This document shows, piece by piece, positions 27,701 to 39,191 of a stretch of DNA of 64,000 bases (position 1 is its first letter; the number at the start of each line of letters is the position of its first letter). A program made the translations under genes and the position numbers. Where the stretch lies: the NCBI RefSeq assembly GCF_014779555.2, contig NZ_CP094357.1, positions 372,001 through 436,000 on the forward strand, in the 5' to 3' direction. Under the pieces are notes generated by a model. That model saw only the letters and a program-made list of their open reading frames with translations. It was not told the origin of the DNA and did not search any database. This DNA comes from Lysobacter capsici (GTDB taxonomy: Bacteria > Pseudomonadota > Gammaproteobacteria > Xanthomonadales > Xanthomonadaceae).

Positions 27701-29385
27701 GGTCCGCCATCCGCGCCTGGCGCATCGGCCGCGTGTTGCTGCGCTATCGCCTCGACGATCTGCTCGACGGCACGCCGGTCGAGCGCTGGCTCAAGCTCGC
27801 GCGTCCGTTCGTGCCGCGCGCCCCGGCCGAAATCGCGGCGATGTCGCGCGGCGCGCGGCTGCGCCTGGTGCTGCAGGAACTCGGGCCGATCTTCGTCAAG
27901 TTCGGGCAGATCCTGTCGACCCGCCGCGACCTGGTGCCGCCCGACATCGCGATCGAACTTGCCCTGCTGCAGGATCGGGTCGCGCCGTTCGACGGCGAGA
28001 CCGCGCGCCGCATCGTCGAGGGCACGCTCGAGCGCAGCATCGAGGACGCGTTCGAATCGTTCGATATCGAGCCGCTGGCCTCGGCCTCGATCGCGCAGGT
28101 GCATGCCGCGCGGCTGGCGCCGGAAAACGGCAATCCGGCGCGCGAGGTGGTGGTCAAGGTGCTGCGTCCGGATATCGAGGGCAAGATCGCCGGCGATATC
28201 GCGCTGTTGAACGCGCTGGCCGCGCTGGTCGATCGCGCCCATCCCAGCGCCGACAAGATCCGCCCGCGCGCGATCGTCGCCGAAATCGAAAGCACGCTGG
28301 CCGCCGAACTCGACCTGCAGCGCGAAGGCGCCAACGCCAGCGTGCTGCGCCGGTTCTGGGCCGACAGCGACGACATGTACGTGCCCGAGGTGATCTGGTC
28401 GCATACCAGCGAACGCGCGCTGACCCTGGAGCGCGTCTACGGCATTCCCTCCGACGACATCGCCGCATTGGACGCCGCCGGCATCGACCGCAGCGCGCTC
28501 GCGGCCAAGGGCGTGCGGGTGTTCTACACCCAGGTGTTCCGCGACAACTTCTTCCACGCCGATGCGCACGCCGGCAACATCTGGGTCGACAGCGACCCGT
28601 CGCGTCGGCGCAATCCGCGTTTCATCGCGCTCGACTTCGGCATCATGGGCCAGTTGTCGGACGAGGATCAGTACTACCTCGCCGAAAACTTCATGGCGAT
28701 CTTCAACCGCGACTACCGCCGCATCGCCGAGCTGCACGTGCAGGCCGGCTGGATTCCCGCGCACATCCGCATCGACGAACTCGAAGCGGCCACGCGCGCG
28801 GTGTGCGAGCCGTACTTCACCCGGCCGCTGAGCGAAATCTCGCTGGCCGAGGTGCTGGTCAAGCTGTTCCGCACCGCGCAGCGCTACGAACTGACCTTGC
28901 AGCCGCAGCTGATCCTGCTGCAGAAGACCTTGCTCAATATCGAAGGCGTGGGCCGCCTGCTCGATCCCAAGCTCGACATCTGGGCGGTGGCGCGGCCGGT
29001 GCTGCAACGCATTTTGCTGGAGCGCTACAGCCCGCAGCGGCTGGCGACCGAGTTCCGCAAGCGCCTGCCCGAATTCGTGACCCGCGCGCCGGAAATGCCG
29101 CGTTTGCTGCATGCATGGCTGAGCCAGCAAGTCTCGGGCCAGCACGAACTGAAGATGCGCTCGGCCGACATCACCGACCTCAACCGCAGCATCCGCGAGG
29201 CGGTGCGCCGCACCGTCGCGGCGATTCTCGGTACTGGCCTTTTGATCGTGGCGGCGGTGCTGTTCGGACTGGAAGCCGGCGGGCCGCGATTGTGGTCGAT
29301 CCCGGCGTCGTCGTGGATCGCCGGGCTGGGCGGCTTGTGGGCATTGCTTGCGGCGTGGCCGCGGGGCAAGCGCGAATCGCGTTAG
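27697..29385 (+). CDS. ubiB: UbiB-like atypical kinase/ATPase for ubiquinone biosynthesis
   Basis: 562 residues. UbiB supports ubiquinone synthesis, probably by ATP-driven handling of lipid precursors at the inner membrane. The diagnostic KxGQ motif is K68-F-G-Q71; ALASIAQ-type A-rich loop ([12 protein letters not shown]), VVKVLRP, the catalytic [12 protein letters not shown] and the metal-binding [10 protein letters not shown] follow. Two C-terminal membrane segments ([20 protein letters not shown] and [15 protein letters not shown]) match the family. Translationally coupled to ubiJ. Confidence 0.93.
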   Translation: MRSAIRAWRIGRVLLRYRLDDLLDGTPVERWLKLARPFVPRAPAEIAAMSRGARLRLVLQELGPIFVKFGQILSTRRDLVPPDIAIELALLQDRVAPFDGETARRIVEGTLERSIEDAFESFDIEPLASASIAQVHAARLAPENGNPAREVVVKVLRPDIEGKIAGDIALLNALAALVDRAHPSADKIRPRAIVAEIESTLAAELDLQREGANASVLRRFWADSDDMYVPEVIWSHTSERALTLERVYGIPSDDIAALDAAGIDRSALAAKGVRVFYTQVFRDNFFHADAHAGNIWVDSDPSRRRNPRFIALDFGIMGQLSDEDQYYLAENFMAIFNRDYRRIAELHVQAGWIPAHIRIDELEAATRAVCEPYFTRPLSEISLAEVLVKLFRTAQRYELTLQPQLILLQKTLLNIEGVGRLLDPKLDIWAVARPVLQRILLERYSPQRLATEFRKRLPEFVTRAPEMPRLLHAWLSQQVSGQHELKMRSADITDLNRSIREAVRRTVAAILGTGLLIVAAVLFGLEAGGPRLWSIPASSWIAGLGGLWALLAAWPRGKRESR

Positions 29386-30150
29386 GTCGATCTGGTTTGA
29401 TCTGATTTTGTTCGATTCGATTCGATTCGATTCGATTCGATTCGATTCGGATTGGTGCGATTCGATCCCGCCTAGCGCGATAGACCCTCGATCTTGCGCA
29501 TGCGCTTTTGCTGTTGCCCCCTTTGACAAAGGGGGCGAACGGCCGCGAAGCGGATGTGGGGGATTTGCTGTTGCTGTTGCTTGCTTTGAAGAGCAAAGGC
29601 AAATCCCCCCTGGCCCCCCTTTTGTAAAGGGGGGAAAAGCAACAGCAACAGCAACAGCAACAGCAAAAGCAACGACAACGGCAGACTCGGGAGCGGACAC
29701 GTGCGCCAATCATGCCCACTTTGAAAAAGGGGGCGAGCGCCCGTCGCGAGTTCGAAGCCGGATCGAAACGGTCGCGCGGGGGATTCGCTTTTGATGGGCG
29801 CGGAGCAAAAGCGAATCCCGCTTGGCCCTCCTTTTGCAAAGGGGGGAGAACCCGTCAGGTGGGATGGGTGAGGTCGGGCGATTGCACGGCTTCGGCAGGT
29901 GGACGTCGAGTAAGCGCGAGTCGTGGCGCAAGCGTCCGCGCATCTGCAGCCGCGCCGTCAAGCCTCTGCTGTTGCCCCCTTTGACAAAGGGGGCGAACGG
30001 CCGCGTAGCGGACGTGGGGGATTTGCTTTTGCTCCTGCTTGCGGTGAAGGGCAAAGGCAAAAGCGAATCCCCCCTGGCCCCCCTTTTACAAAAGGGGGGA
30101 ATCCGTCAGGTGGGATTAGTGACGGTGGGGGGTTGCGCGACTGCGGCGAG
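29386..30150. repeat. Repeat-only region downstream of ubiB
   Basis: No gene is credible in these 765 bases. 29411-29450 is a pentamer microsatellite (seven TTCGA plus TTCGG). About 29512-29640 and 29980-30105 are two copies of an element with hairpins CCCCCTTTGACAAAGGGGG and AAATCCCCCCTGGCCCCCC joined by GGCGAACGGCCGCG; a weaker copy spans 29720-29850. Between them 29638-29675 is a run of CAGCAA units. A fragment of the same element recurs at 47240-47275. Confidence 0.8.
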
Positions 30151-32937
<2,787 letters not shown>

Positions 32938-33072
32938 GAAGGGTCCTGAGTTGCGGGCGGCGGTGAACGATGAAACGCGAAGCGACCAAGGTAGCAGCGC
33001 GGCGAGTGTGGGTGCGGATGCGGCAAATAGACGAAAATGACCGTCGATCCTTCGTTTCGGACCCACGGCCGC

Positions 33073-33837
33073 ATGAACCACGAACTGACTCCGGCCGACG
33101 GCGCCTTCGACAGCGGCGACGAATCCGTCGCCGTCCCGGCCGAACTGCCGGTGCTGTACATCGACGAGGTTCTGGCGGTTATCGACAAGCCGGCGGGGCT
33201 GATGGTTCACGACAGCGCGCTGGCGCGTGGCGAAACCGACTTCGCCGCCGACCGCCTGCGCGCCCAGTTCGGCCGGCCGATCTTCCTGGTCCACCGGCTC
33301 GACCGCGCCACCAGCGGTTGCCTGCTGCTGGCGTTCGATCGGCAGACCGCCTCGGACCTGGGCAAGGTGCTGATGTCGCGCGAGGTCGAGAAGGATTACC
33401 TCGCGGTGTGCCGCGGCTGGCCGGCGCAGGACGTGTTCGAGGTCGATCACGATCTCGACGGCGGCCCGGGCAAGCCGCTGAAGAAGCCGGCGCAGACCCG
33501 GTTCGCGGTGCTCGGCCGGACCGAGCTGGCGCTGCCGTCGTCGGGGTTCGAGACCTCGCGTTACGCCTTGCTGCGCGCGCAGCCGCTGACCGGGCGGTTC
33601 CGCCAGATCCGTCGCCATCTCAAGCATCTGTCGCATCACCTGATCGGCGACACCAGCCACGGCGACGGTCGCCACAACCGCAGTTTTCGCATGATGGGCA
33701 TCCACCGCATGCTGCTGCACGCGCAGCGGCTGGCGTTCCTGCATCCGCGCAGCGGCGAGCGGATGCAGGTGGTCGCGCCGGTGGATGCGCAGTTCGCCAA
33801 GGCGCTGGCCTTGTTCGAACCGCCTGCGGCGGCGTGA
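33073..33837 (+). CDS. truC: RluA-family pseudouridine synthase, TruC-like
   Basis: 254 residues from the ATG at 33073; an ATG at 33037 would add 12 residues and cannot be excluded. TruC makes pseudouridine 65 in tRNA. The catalytic Asp is D77 in VHRLDRATSGCLL. The C-terminal block PLTGRFRQIRRHLKHLSHH and GDTSHGDGRHNR closely follows E. coli TruC (HLIGD/HGD/RQNR), more than RluA or RluD. Confidence 0.87.
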   Translation: MNHELTPADGAFDSGDESVAVPAELPVLYIDEVLAVIDKPAGLMVHDSALARGETDFAADRLRAQFGRPIFLVHRLDRATSGCLLLAFDRQTASDLGKVLMSREVEKDYLAVCRGWPAQDVFEVDHDLDGGPGKPLKKPAQTRFAVLGRTELALPSSGFETSRYALLRAQPLTGRFRQIRRHLKHLSHHLIGDTSHGDGRHNRSFRMMGIHRMLLHAQRLAFLHPRSGERMQVVAPVDAQFAKALALFEPPAAA

Positions 33838-33840
33838 GCC

Positions 33841-34437
33841 TTACTGGCCCTGGTTGACGATCACCGGCGGCGGTTCCGGAACCGAGACCGGGACCGGCGG
33901 TGCCGGCGGCGCGGGCGGGGCTTCGTCGGTGATCTGGCGGATGTCCTTCTGCAGGTCCTGCTGGATCTGTTCGAACATCTTCTTCATCAACGGCTGCATT
34001 TCCTGCATGGTCTGGCCCATCGCCTTGGGCATCTTCTCCAGGATGCTGCGGCCTTCGGGCGTGCCGTAGAAATCGATCATGGCCTGCACTTCGTTGGCCT
34101 GGAAGGTGTCGCGGTAGACCTTGCGGTAGATCGGCGCGACGTTCTCCCAGGCCAGCAGCTGGTCGGCGCGGGCCATCATCTTGTCCATCGAGCGCTGCAG
34201 CGACTGGCGCTGGGCCGGGCTGAGCTTGGTGCCGGCCATCGCCTCGGCCATGCCCTGGGTGGACGCGTTCATCTGCTGGACGATCTCGCGCTTCATGCGC
34301 TCGTAATTCATCGTCTGCATGAGCTGGTCGACCTGGGCGTCGCTCGGCGGCGCGGCATGGGCCGGCGCGGCGAGCAGGGCGAGCGACAGGGCGCTGATCG
34401 ACAGCGCGATGGCGGGCAGACGGTAGAGGGATTTCAT
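33841..34437 (-). CDS. Secreted DUF2059-like protein
   Basis: 198 residues with signal peptide MKSLYRLPAIALSISALSLA ending in AHA. Then an all-helical body (LMQTMNYERMKREIVQQM, PIYRKVYRDTF, MIDFYGTPEGRSILEKMP) typical of DUF2059, and a Pro-rich tail (PPAPPAPPVPVSVPEPPP). Function unknown. Convergent with truC, three bases between stops. The 3'-half phrase TPEGR is shared with the secreted protein at 35207-35818. Confidence 0.82.
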   Translation of the reverse strand: MKSLYRLPAIALSISALSLALLAAPAHAAPPSDAQVDQLMQTMNYERMKREIVQQMNASTQGMAEAMAGTKLSPAQRQSLQRSMDKMMARADQLLAWENVAPIYRKVYRDTFQANEVQAMIDFYGTPEGRSILEKMPKAMGQTMQEMQPLMKKMFEQIQQDLQKDIRQITDEAPPAPPAPPVPVSVPEPPPVIVNQGQ

Positions 34438-34495
34438 GCGGGGTGCTCCTTGCGTGGAGCCGCATGGTCGGGCGCGCGGGCGCATGTCGTCAATT

Positions 34496-35223
34496 CGCTG
34501 TGGATGGCGCGGGAGGTACGTAGCGCCGATCTGCTCCCTCTCCCGTCTACGGGAGAGGGCCGGGGTGAGGGCAAGCGGGCTGACATCTGCCGTCGAAACT
34601 CAGATCGCGAGCGCCCTCATCCGCCCTGCGGGCACCTTCTCCCGCAGGCGGGAGAAGGACTCGGCGTGGTGGCCTTTTGGCATGAGTGGAGCTAGCCGTG
34701 CGCTCCGATGCGACGGCTCGGCTCAGAGTTGCACGCCGTTGCGGACGGCGCGGGCGGTACACCGCGCCGATCTGCTCCCTCTCCCGTGTACGGGAGAGGG
34801 CCGGGGTGAGGGCACGCGGGCTGACATCCGCCGTCGAAACTCAGATCGCGAGCGCCCTCATCCGCCCTTCGGGCACCTTCTCCCGCTGCGCGGGAGAAGG
34901 ACTCGGCCTGGTGGCCTTATGGCATGAGTGGAGCTAGCCGTGCGCTCCGATACGACGGCTCGACTCAGGGATGCACGCCGTTGCGGACGGCGCGGGCGGT
35001 GCACCGCGCCGATCCGCTCCCTCTCCCGTTTACGGGAGAGGGCCGGGGTGAGGGCACGCGGGCCGACATCTGCCGTCGTCACTTAGATTGCGAGCGCCCT
35101 CATCCGCCCTTCGGGCACCTTCTCCCGCAGGCGGGAGAAGGAATCAGCTTCGGGGCGTTATGGCCCGTGTGGAGCGGGCCATCCGCTTCGCTGCAACCCG
35201 CTCAGCTCAGGGATGCACGCCGT
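34496..35223. repeat. Three-copy 241-bp tandem repeat with hairpins
   Basis: Units start at about 34496, 34737 and 34979 (241 and 242 bases apart), and a fourth start coincides with the end of the neighbouring gene at 35220. Each unit holds CTCTCCCGTNTACGGGAGAG and CACCTTCTCCCGC-GCGGGAGAAGG hairpins, a GAGCGCCCTCATCCGCCC block and, at its end, GCACGCCGTT. The last unit runs exactly into the stop codon region of the gene at 35207. No gene lies between 34438 and 35206. Confidence 0.88.
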
Positions 35224-35818
35224 TACCGCGATACACCGGCTGGCCATACGCCGCATTGGTCGCGGCGTTGGTCAGATCCTGCAGCAGCGCATCGCGCAGC
35301 ACCTGCGCGGGCTTTTGCTGGTTGTTCTGCGGATACCCGCCCTGCTGGTAACCGTTGTAGCCCGAGTCGTAACCCGAGTTGGCGTTGTTGTAGCGCTGAT
35401 TGGTCAGCTGCTCGAGCACGCGCCGGCCTTCGGGCGTGCGCGACAGCTCGGCGATCGCCTGCAGGTCGGCCGAGCTCATGCCGCGGCCGTCGTAGCCGTT
35501 GCCGCTGTCGTAGCGGTTGTCGTAGCCGTTGCCGTTCTGCGGCATCGCCCGCGCGGCGTTCTCCAAGGTCCGCAGGAAGCTGCTCTGCTGGCCGGCGAAC
35601 TTGCGCAGGATTTCCTGATCGGTCGAATTCGCGCGCCGGCCGACCAGCGCCTCGGCGACGGCCTGGCTGGACTGCATGATCTGGTTCTGGAAGCGCGGGT
35701 CGCTGATCGACTGCACGCGCGCGGGGTCGTAGCCGTTCTGCGCGCAGGCCAGCGCCGGCACGGCCAGCAGGCAAGCGGCGAACAGGGACGCGAGAAGCGG
35801 GCGGGATGGACGCAGCAT
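35207..35818 (-). CDS. Secreted hypothetical protein, Asn/Gly/Tyr-rich
   Basis: 203 residues; ATG at 35818 is chosen because GGAGGAA lies at the right distance. Signal peptide MLRPSRPLLASLFAACLLAV ending in ALACA. The mature protein has a helical N-terminal part (FQNQIMQSSQAVAEALVG, GQQSSFLRTLENAARAM), low-complexity NGNGYDNRYDSGNGYDG, then ELSRTPEGRRVLEQL and a Gln/Tyr/Gly-rich stretch. I do not recognise the family. Its last codons and stop (GVHP, TGA) fall in the first bases of the 241-bp tandem repeat. Confidence 0.7.
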   Translation of the reverse strand: MLRPSRPLLASLFAACLLAVPALACAQNGYDPARVQSISDPRFQNQIMQSSQAVAEALVGRRANSTDQEILRKFAGQQSSFLRTLENAARAMPQNGNGYDNRYDSGNGYDGRGMSSADLQAIAELSRTPEGRRVLEQLTNQRYNNANSGYDSGYNGYQQGGYPQNNQQKPAQVLRDALLQDLTNAATNAAYGQPVYRGNGVHP

Positions 35819-35963
35819 GCGGGGTTCCTCCATGGACCGGTCCAGGCATGGTCGCCCCCGGGGCCGGTCGCGTCAACGACGCGGGTCGCAAACGCCGGGC
35901 CCGGTCAAGGCCGCGTCATGGACGTGAACGCGCGCCGGTCTACAATCGGTCTCGGAGGAGAGC

Positions 35964-36377
35964 ATGGCGGAACCGGAAATCACCATTCCCGAGCAGGAGT
36001 TGGTAGAGCGCTTCGTGCGTTCGACCGGCCCGGGCGGGCAGAACGTCAACAAGGTTGCCACGGCGGTGGAACTGCGCTTCGATATCGCGCAGTCGCCCTC
36101 GCTGCCCGAGGCCGTGCGCGAACGTCTGCTGACCAAGCGCGACCGGCGGGTGACCCTGGAGGGCGTGCTGGTGATCAGCGCGCAGCGCTTTCGCACCCAG
36201 GAGCGCAACCGCGAGGACGCGCGCGTGCGCCTGGCCGCGTTCGTCGAAAGCGGGCTGCACGTGCCCAAGCCGCGCATCGCCACCAAACCCAGCCGCGCCG
36301 CCAAGGAGCGCCGGATCGGGGCCAAGAAAGAGCGCGGCGCGACCAAGCGCAACCGCGCGCAACGCGATTGGGACTGA
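35964..36377 (+). CDS. arfB: Alternative ribosome-rescue factor ArfB (peptidyl-tRNA hydrolase)
   Basis: 137 residues. ArfB enters the A site of stalled ribosomes with its basic tail and hydrolyses peptidyl-tRNA. The GGQ motif is G24-G25-Q26 in STGPGGQNVNKV, and the C-terminal tail is strongly basic (RAAKERRIGAKKERGATKRNRAQR). ATG follows GGAGGAG. The next gene starts 13 bases downstream. Confidence 0.95.
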   Translation: MAEPEITIPEQELVERFVRSTGPGGQNVNKVATAVELRFDIAQSPSLPEAVRERLLTKRDRRVTLEGVLVISAQRFRTQERNREDARVRLAAFVESGLHVPKPRIATKPSRAAKERRIGAKKERGATKRNRAQRDWD

Positions 36378-36390
36378 CGACGGAGCGTGC

Positions 36391-37023
36391 ATGTCTAGCG
36401 ATCGAAACACCGATTCGAACGACGACCAGCTGTCCGTCGTGCTGCCGTTGCCGCCGAAGGTGCCGCAGGTGCGGCGCAACCGCCTGACCCGCTGGATCGG
36501 CCGCAGCATCCTGCGCCTGGGCGGCTGGCGCATGGTCGGCGCGTTTCCCGACATCCCGCGCGCGGTGCTGATCGGCGCGCCGCATTCGTCCAACTGGGAC
36601 GGCGTGTGGGGCTTCGCGGCCAAGGCCGCGATGGGCCTGGACGTGAAGATCATCGCCAAGGAATCGCTGTTCCGGGTGCCGCTGCTGGGCCTGCTGCTGC
36701 GCCGGCTCGGGGTGATCCCGATCAACCGCAACGCCGCGCACGGGGTGATCGAGCAGGCCGTGGCGATGATCCGCGGCGCCGAGCGTTTCTGGCTGGGGAT
36801 TGCGCCGGAGGGCACGCGCAAGGCGGTGGAACGCTGGAAGGCCGGGTTCTGGAAGATCGCCAAGGCCGCCGACGTGCCGGTGGTGCCGGCGTATTTCCAC
36901 TACCCCGACAAGATCATCGGCATCGGCGAGATGTTCCACCTCGGCGAGGACATGGACGCCGACATGCGCCGCATCCGCGATTGGTACAAGCCCTGGCAGG
37001 GCAAGCATCACGGGACGGCTTGA
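36391..37023 (+). CDS. PlsC-type 1-acyl-glycerol-3-phosphate acyltransferase family protein
   Basis: 210 residues. The acyltransferase motif HX4D is H65-S-S-N-W-D70, followed by AKESLFRVPLLGLLLRRLGVIPINR and the substrate motif GIAPEGTRK. The short length and HSSNWDG variant point to the lysophospholipid-acyltransferase-like subgroup rather than PlsC itself. Probably peripheral at the inner membrane. Likely co-transcribed with arfB. Confidence 0.87.
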   Translation: MSSDRNTDSNDDQLSVVLPLPPKVPQVRRNRLTRWIGRSILRLGGWRMVGAFPDIPRAVLIGAPHSSNWDGVWGFAAKAAMGLDVKIIAKESLFRVPLLGLLLRRLGVIPINRNAAHGVIEQAVAMIRGAERFWLGIAPEGTRKAVERWKAGFWKIAKAADVPVVPAYFHYPDKIIGIGEMFHLGEDMDADMRRIRDWYKPWQGKHHGTA

Positions 37024-37058
37024 GCGGCCGGCCGCTCAGGCCGCCACTGGACGCAGCC

Positions 37059-37505
37059 ATGAAATCACTTGCGATAAGCGTGGATGGCGACATCCGGGCG
37101 GCCGGTTTTTCAATCGGCGGTGAAACAAGCCTGGCGCAGTTGCCCGATTGCTTCGTGATCGGCGAACAAACCCCATGCTCGATTCTGGGCGAGCGCGCGC
37201 CCACCCAGTTTGCCGTGGCCCGAGTGGCGTCGGCGGAGGGCACGGTTAATTTGCAGTTGCGGTTCGAGCACGGTGTGCTGGTTTCGAGTTTCATAACCGT
37301 GGACGACATAGACGGCCGGCATGAAACGGCCGACGAGTTCTATCGCAGCGTCGGCAAGCGGGAAGATCGCTACCGCCAGTGGCTCAAGCGCCATATCGAG
37401 TTCGAACTCGATCAGTTCAAAGGCGGACGCCTGGGGGTGGCGAGAGACAAAAGCGAGAATGTTTTCGTCTACCTGCATACCAGGAACAACCGCTGGGCGA
37501 ACTGA
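37059..37505 (+). CDS. Hypothetical protein
   Basis: 148 residues, no signal peptide or membrane segment. Mixed alpha/beta look: MKSLAISVDGDIRAAGFSIGG, FAVARVASAEGTVNLQLRFEHG, then a long charged helix (DEFYRSVGKREDRYRQWLKRHIEFELDQFKGG). GC content is lower than in neighbouring genes, which may mean recent arrival. Family not recognised. Confidence 0.55.
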   Translation: MKSLAISVDGDIRAAGFSIGGETSLAQLPDCFVIGEQTPCSILGERAPTQFAVARVASAEGTVNLQLRFEHGVLVSSFITVDDIDGRHETADEFYRSVGKREDRYRQWLKRHIEFELDQFKGGRLGVARDKSENVFVYLHTRNNRWAN

Positions 37506-37743
37506 TCTCCGACAGGGCCGGCTCGGCGTAGTCGTTCCGCTGTTGCGTGCCTTGCGTTGACCCGTGCGAGGGTCTGGCGCGGCAGGCGTGAGAATGTCTG
37601 GGAATCGGGAATCGGAAGAGCCTGGCCGCGGATCTGTCTGCAATAACAGCGGCCGCAATGGTCTGGCGATCGGGCGCCGACGCCGCGCGCCGATCTTGTT
37701 CGCGCGCCTGCTGGAAGCCGACTTTTTGCGATCGTTCGGCGAC

Positions 37744-38448
37744 TTACTCGGCAACCCGCCGCCGCGATCGACGTCGCGTGAGCGCTGGCGGGTCGTCCGG
37801 CTCGCTGTTTTCCAGTTGCTCGCGCAGGTCGTGCAGGGTGGTGAGGATGTGTTCGGACAACAGCCGGCTCACCAGCGCCGCGTCGCGCGCGAGCCAGGCC
37901 TCGAGGATCACGTGGTGTTCGCTGGCCGCGCGCGCTTCGCGCCCGGCCGGCTCCAGATGCTTGCGCACGTAGCGTTCGGCCAGCACCTGAAGGCGTTCGA
38001 CCAGTTGCGCGGTGATGTGCTTGCCGCCCGGCCGCACCAGCGCGAGGTGGAAACTGCGGTTGAAACGGACCGTGGCGTGGGCGTCGGCGGTGCCGGCGTT
38101 TTCCAGCGCGGTCAGCGCCGCGCGCGCGGCCGCGCGTTCGCCTTCGTCGGCGCACAGGCTGGCGTCGGCGGCGGCCTCGGGTTCGATCTTCAGCCGCAGC
38201 GCGAACACTTCCTCGGCCTCGGTCGAGGTCAGCGCCGGCACGAAAAAGCCGCGATTGGGGTGCGAGGACAGCAGGCCCTGCTGTTCGAGCCGGCCCAGCG
38301 CCTCGCGCAGCGGGATCTTGCTGATGCCCAGTTCCTCGGCCAGCAGCTCCTGGCGGATCGGCGCCAGCGGCGGAATCTGGGTCGACAGAATCCGTTCGCG
38401 GACCACTTCGAAGGCTTGGTCGGACAACGAACGGGGGACGATGCTCAT
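37744..38448 (-). CDS. GntR-family regulator with FCD domain
   Basis: 234 residues. N-terminal winged helix: RSLSDQAFEVVRERILSTQIPPLAPIRQELLAEELGISKIPLREALGRLEQQGLL. The C-terminal helical FCD domain has the metal/effector residues in FNRSFHLAL and the SEHHVILEAW block. FCD regulators usually sense small organic acids and bind GT-N2-AC type palindromes. A perfect palindrome containing GTATAC lies 310 bases upstream at 38758-38775. Its own target operon is not obvious; the collagenase gene is divergent from it. Confidence 0.9.
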   Translation of the reverse strand: MSIVPRSLSDQAFEVVRERILSTQIPPLAPIRQELLAEELGISKIPLREALGRLEQQGLLSSHPNRGFFVPALTSTEAEEVFALRLKIEPEAAADASLCADEGERAAARAALTALENAGTADAHATVRFNRSFHLALVRPGGKHITAQLVERLQVLAERYVRKHLEPAGREARAASEHHVILEAWLARDAALVSRLLSEHILTTLHDLREQLENSEPDDPPALTRRRSRRRVAE

Positions 38449-39191
38449 ACGTTCAGTCTAACCAACCCTCGCGCGCTCGCGAATGCGGTTGCAGGGCACG
38501 CAGGCAGGTAATTCCGGACACGGCGCACATGCCTTGATCGGGCTGCCGCGGCGTCCGGCTTGTGCCTTGGGCAAGCGGGCTCGAATCGGGTTGCAGCGGG
38601 CGGCGGCCGATCGAGCCCAGCCCCATCGTCACGAACGGCCACGGCGCCCGGCGCTTGCCGCCGGCCGGTGTGCCGACCGTTCGTCGGCATGCCGCCGCGG
38701 TTCCGTACTGGCACATCAAGCCACGACACGGGTCACGGAAGCGGCGCGAATAAGGCATATAACGTATACGTTATACCGATATGCAGCTTTCCGTGTCCGC
38801 CGTATGACACGCAGGGGGAAGGCCGCGGCAGTCGGGCGACCCATGCCTGAGGGGGCAGTCGCCGTTACCGGGATACGCACGCGCGGCCGCTGGACGGCCG
38901 GGCCGGCGCCTGCCCGGGACCGACGCAATGGGTCGTGTGCCACCGATCGCGGAACCGGACCCCGATGCCCTGCATCGCCATGCCGGCTGCGCGTTCCCGC
39001 GCCGCACGCCGCACGCGCCCGTTCCGACGCCGGAGAGCCGCTCGCCATCCAACCGTCCGACCGCACTGCGCAGCATCCGCACCACCTGCCGTCGCACCAC
39101 CCGTCATCCGTCACCGCGACCCCGGGCCGCCACGCCGCGCATCCGCGCGGGCGCCGCCTGCGCGTCGTCTTTTTCTTCAAGGAGATCGTCG
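38449..39191. promoter_or_regulatory. Divergent region, GntR regulator / collagenase
   Basis: 743 bases without a credible gene. Long open frames through it are high-GC artefacts. The AT-rich stretch 38745-38805 with the palindrome is the only clear control region; the collagenase is 417 bases beyond it, so a long 5' leader is possible. Confidence 0.5.
38758..38775. promoter_or_regulatory. Perfect 18-bp palindrome, candidate GntR/FCD operator
   Basis: TATAACGTATACGTTATA reads the same on both strands. Its core GTATAC fits the FadR/FCD operator form (GT-N2-AC within a palindrome). It is the most AT-rich spot in a GC-rich stretch and lies between the GntR gene and the collagenase gene. Confidence 0.65.

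Noticed and set aside
34496-35223. Tandem repeat considered as a CRISPR array
   Set aside because: Units are 241 bases and similar throughout, with no unique spacers and no cas genes.
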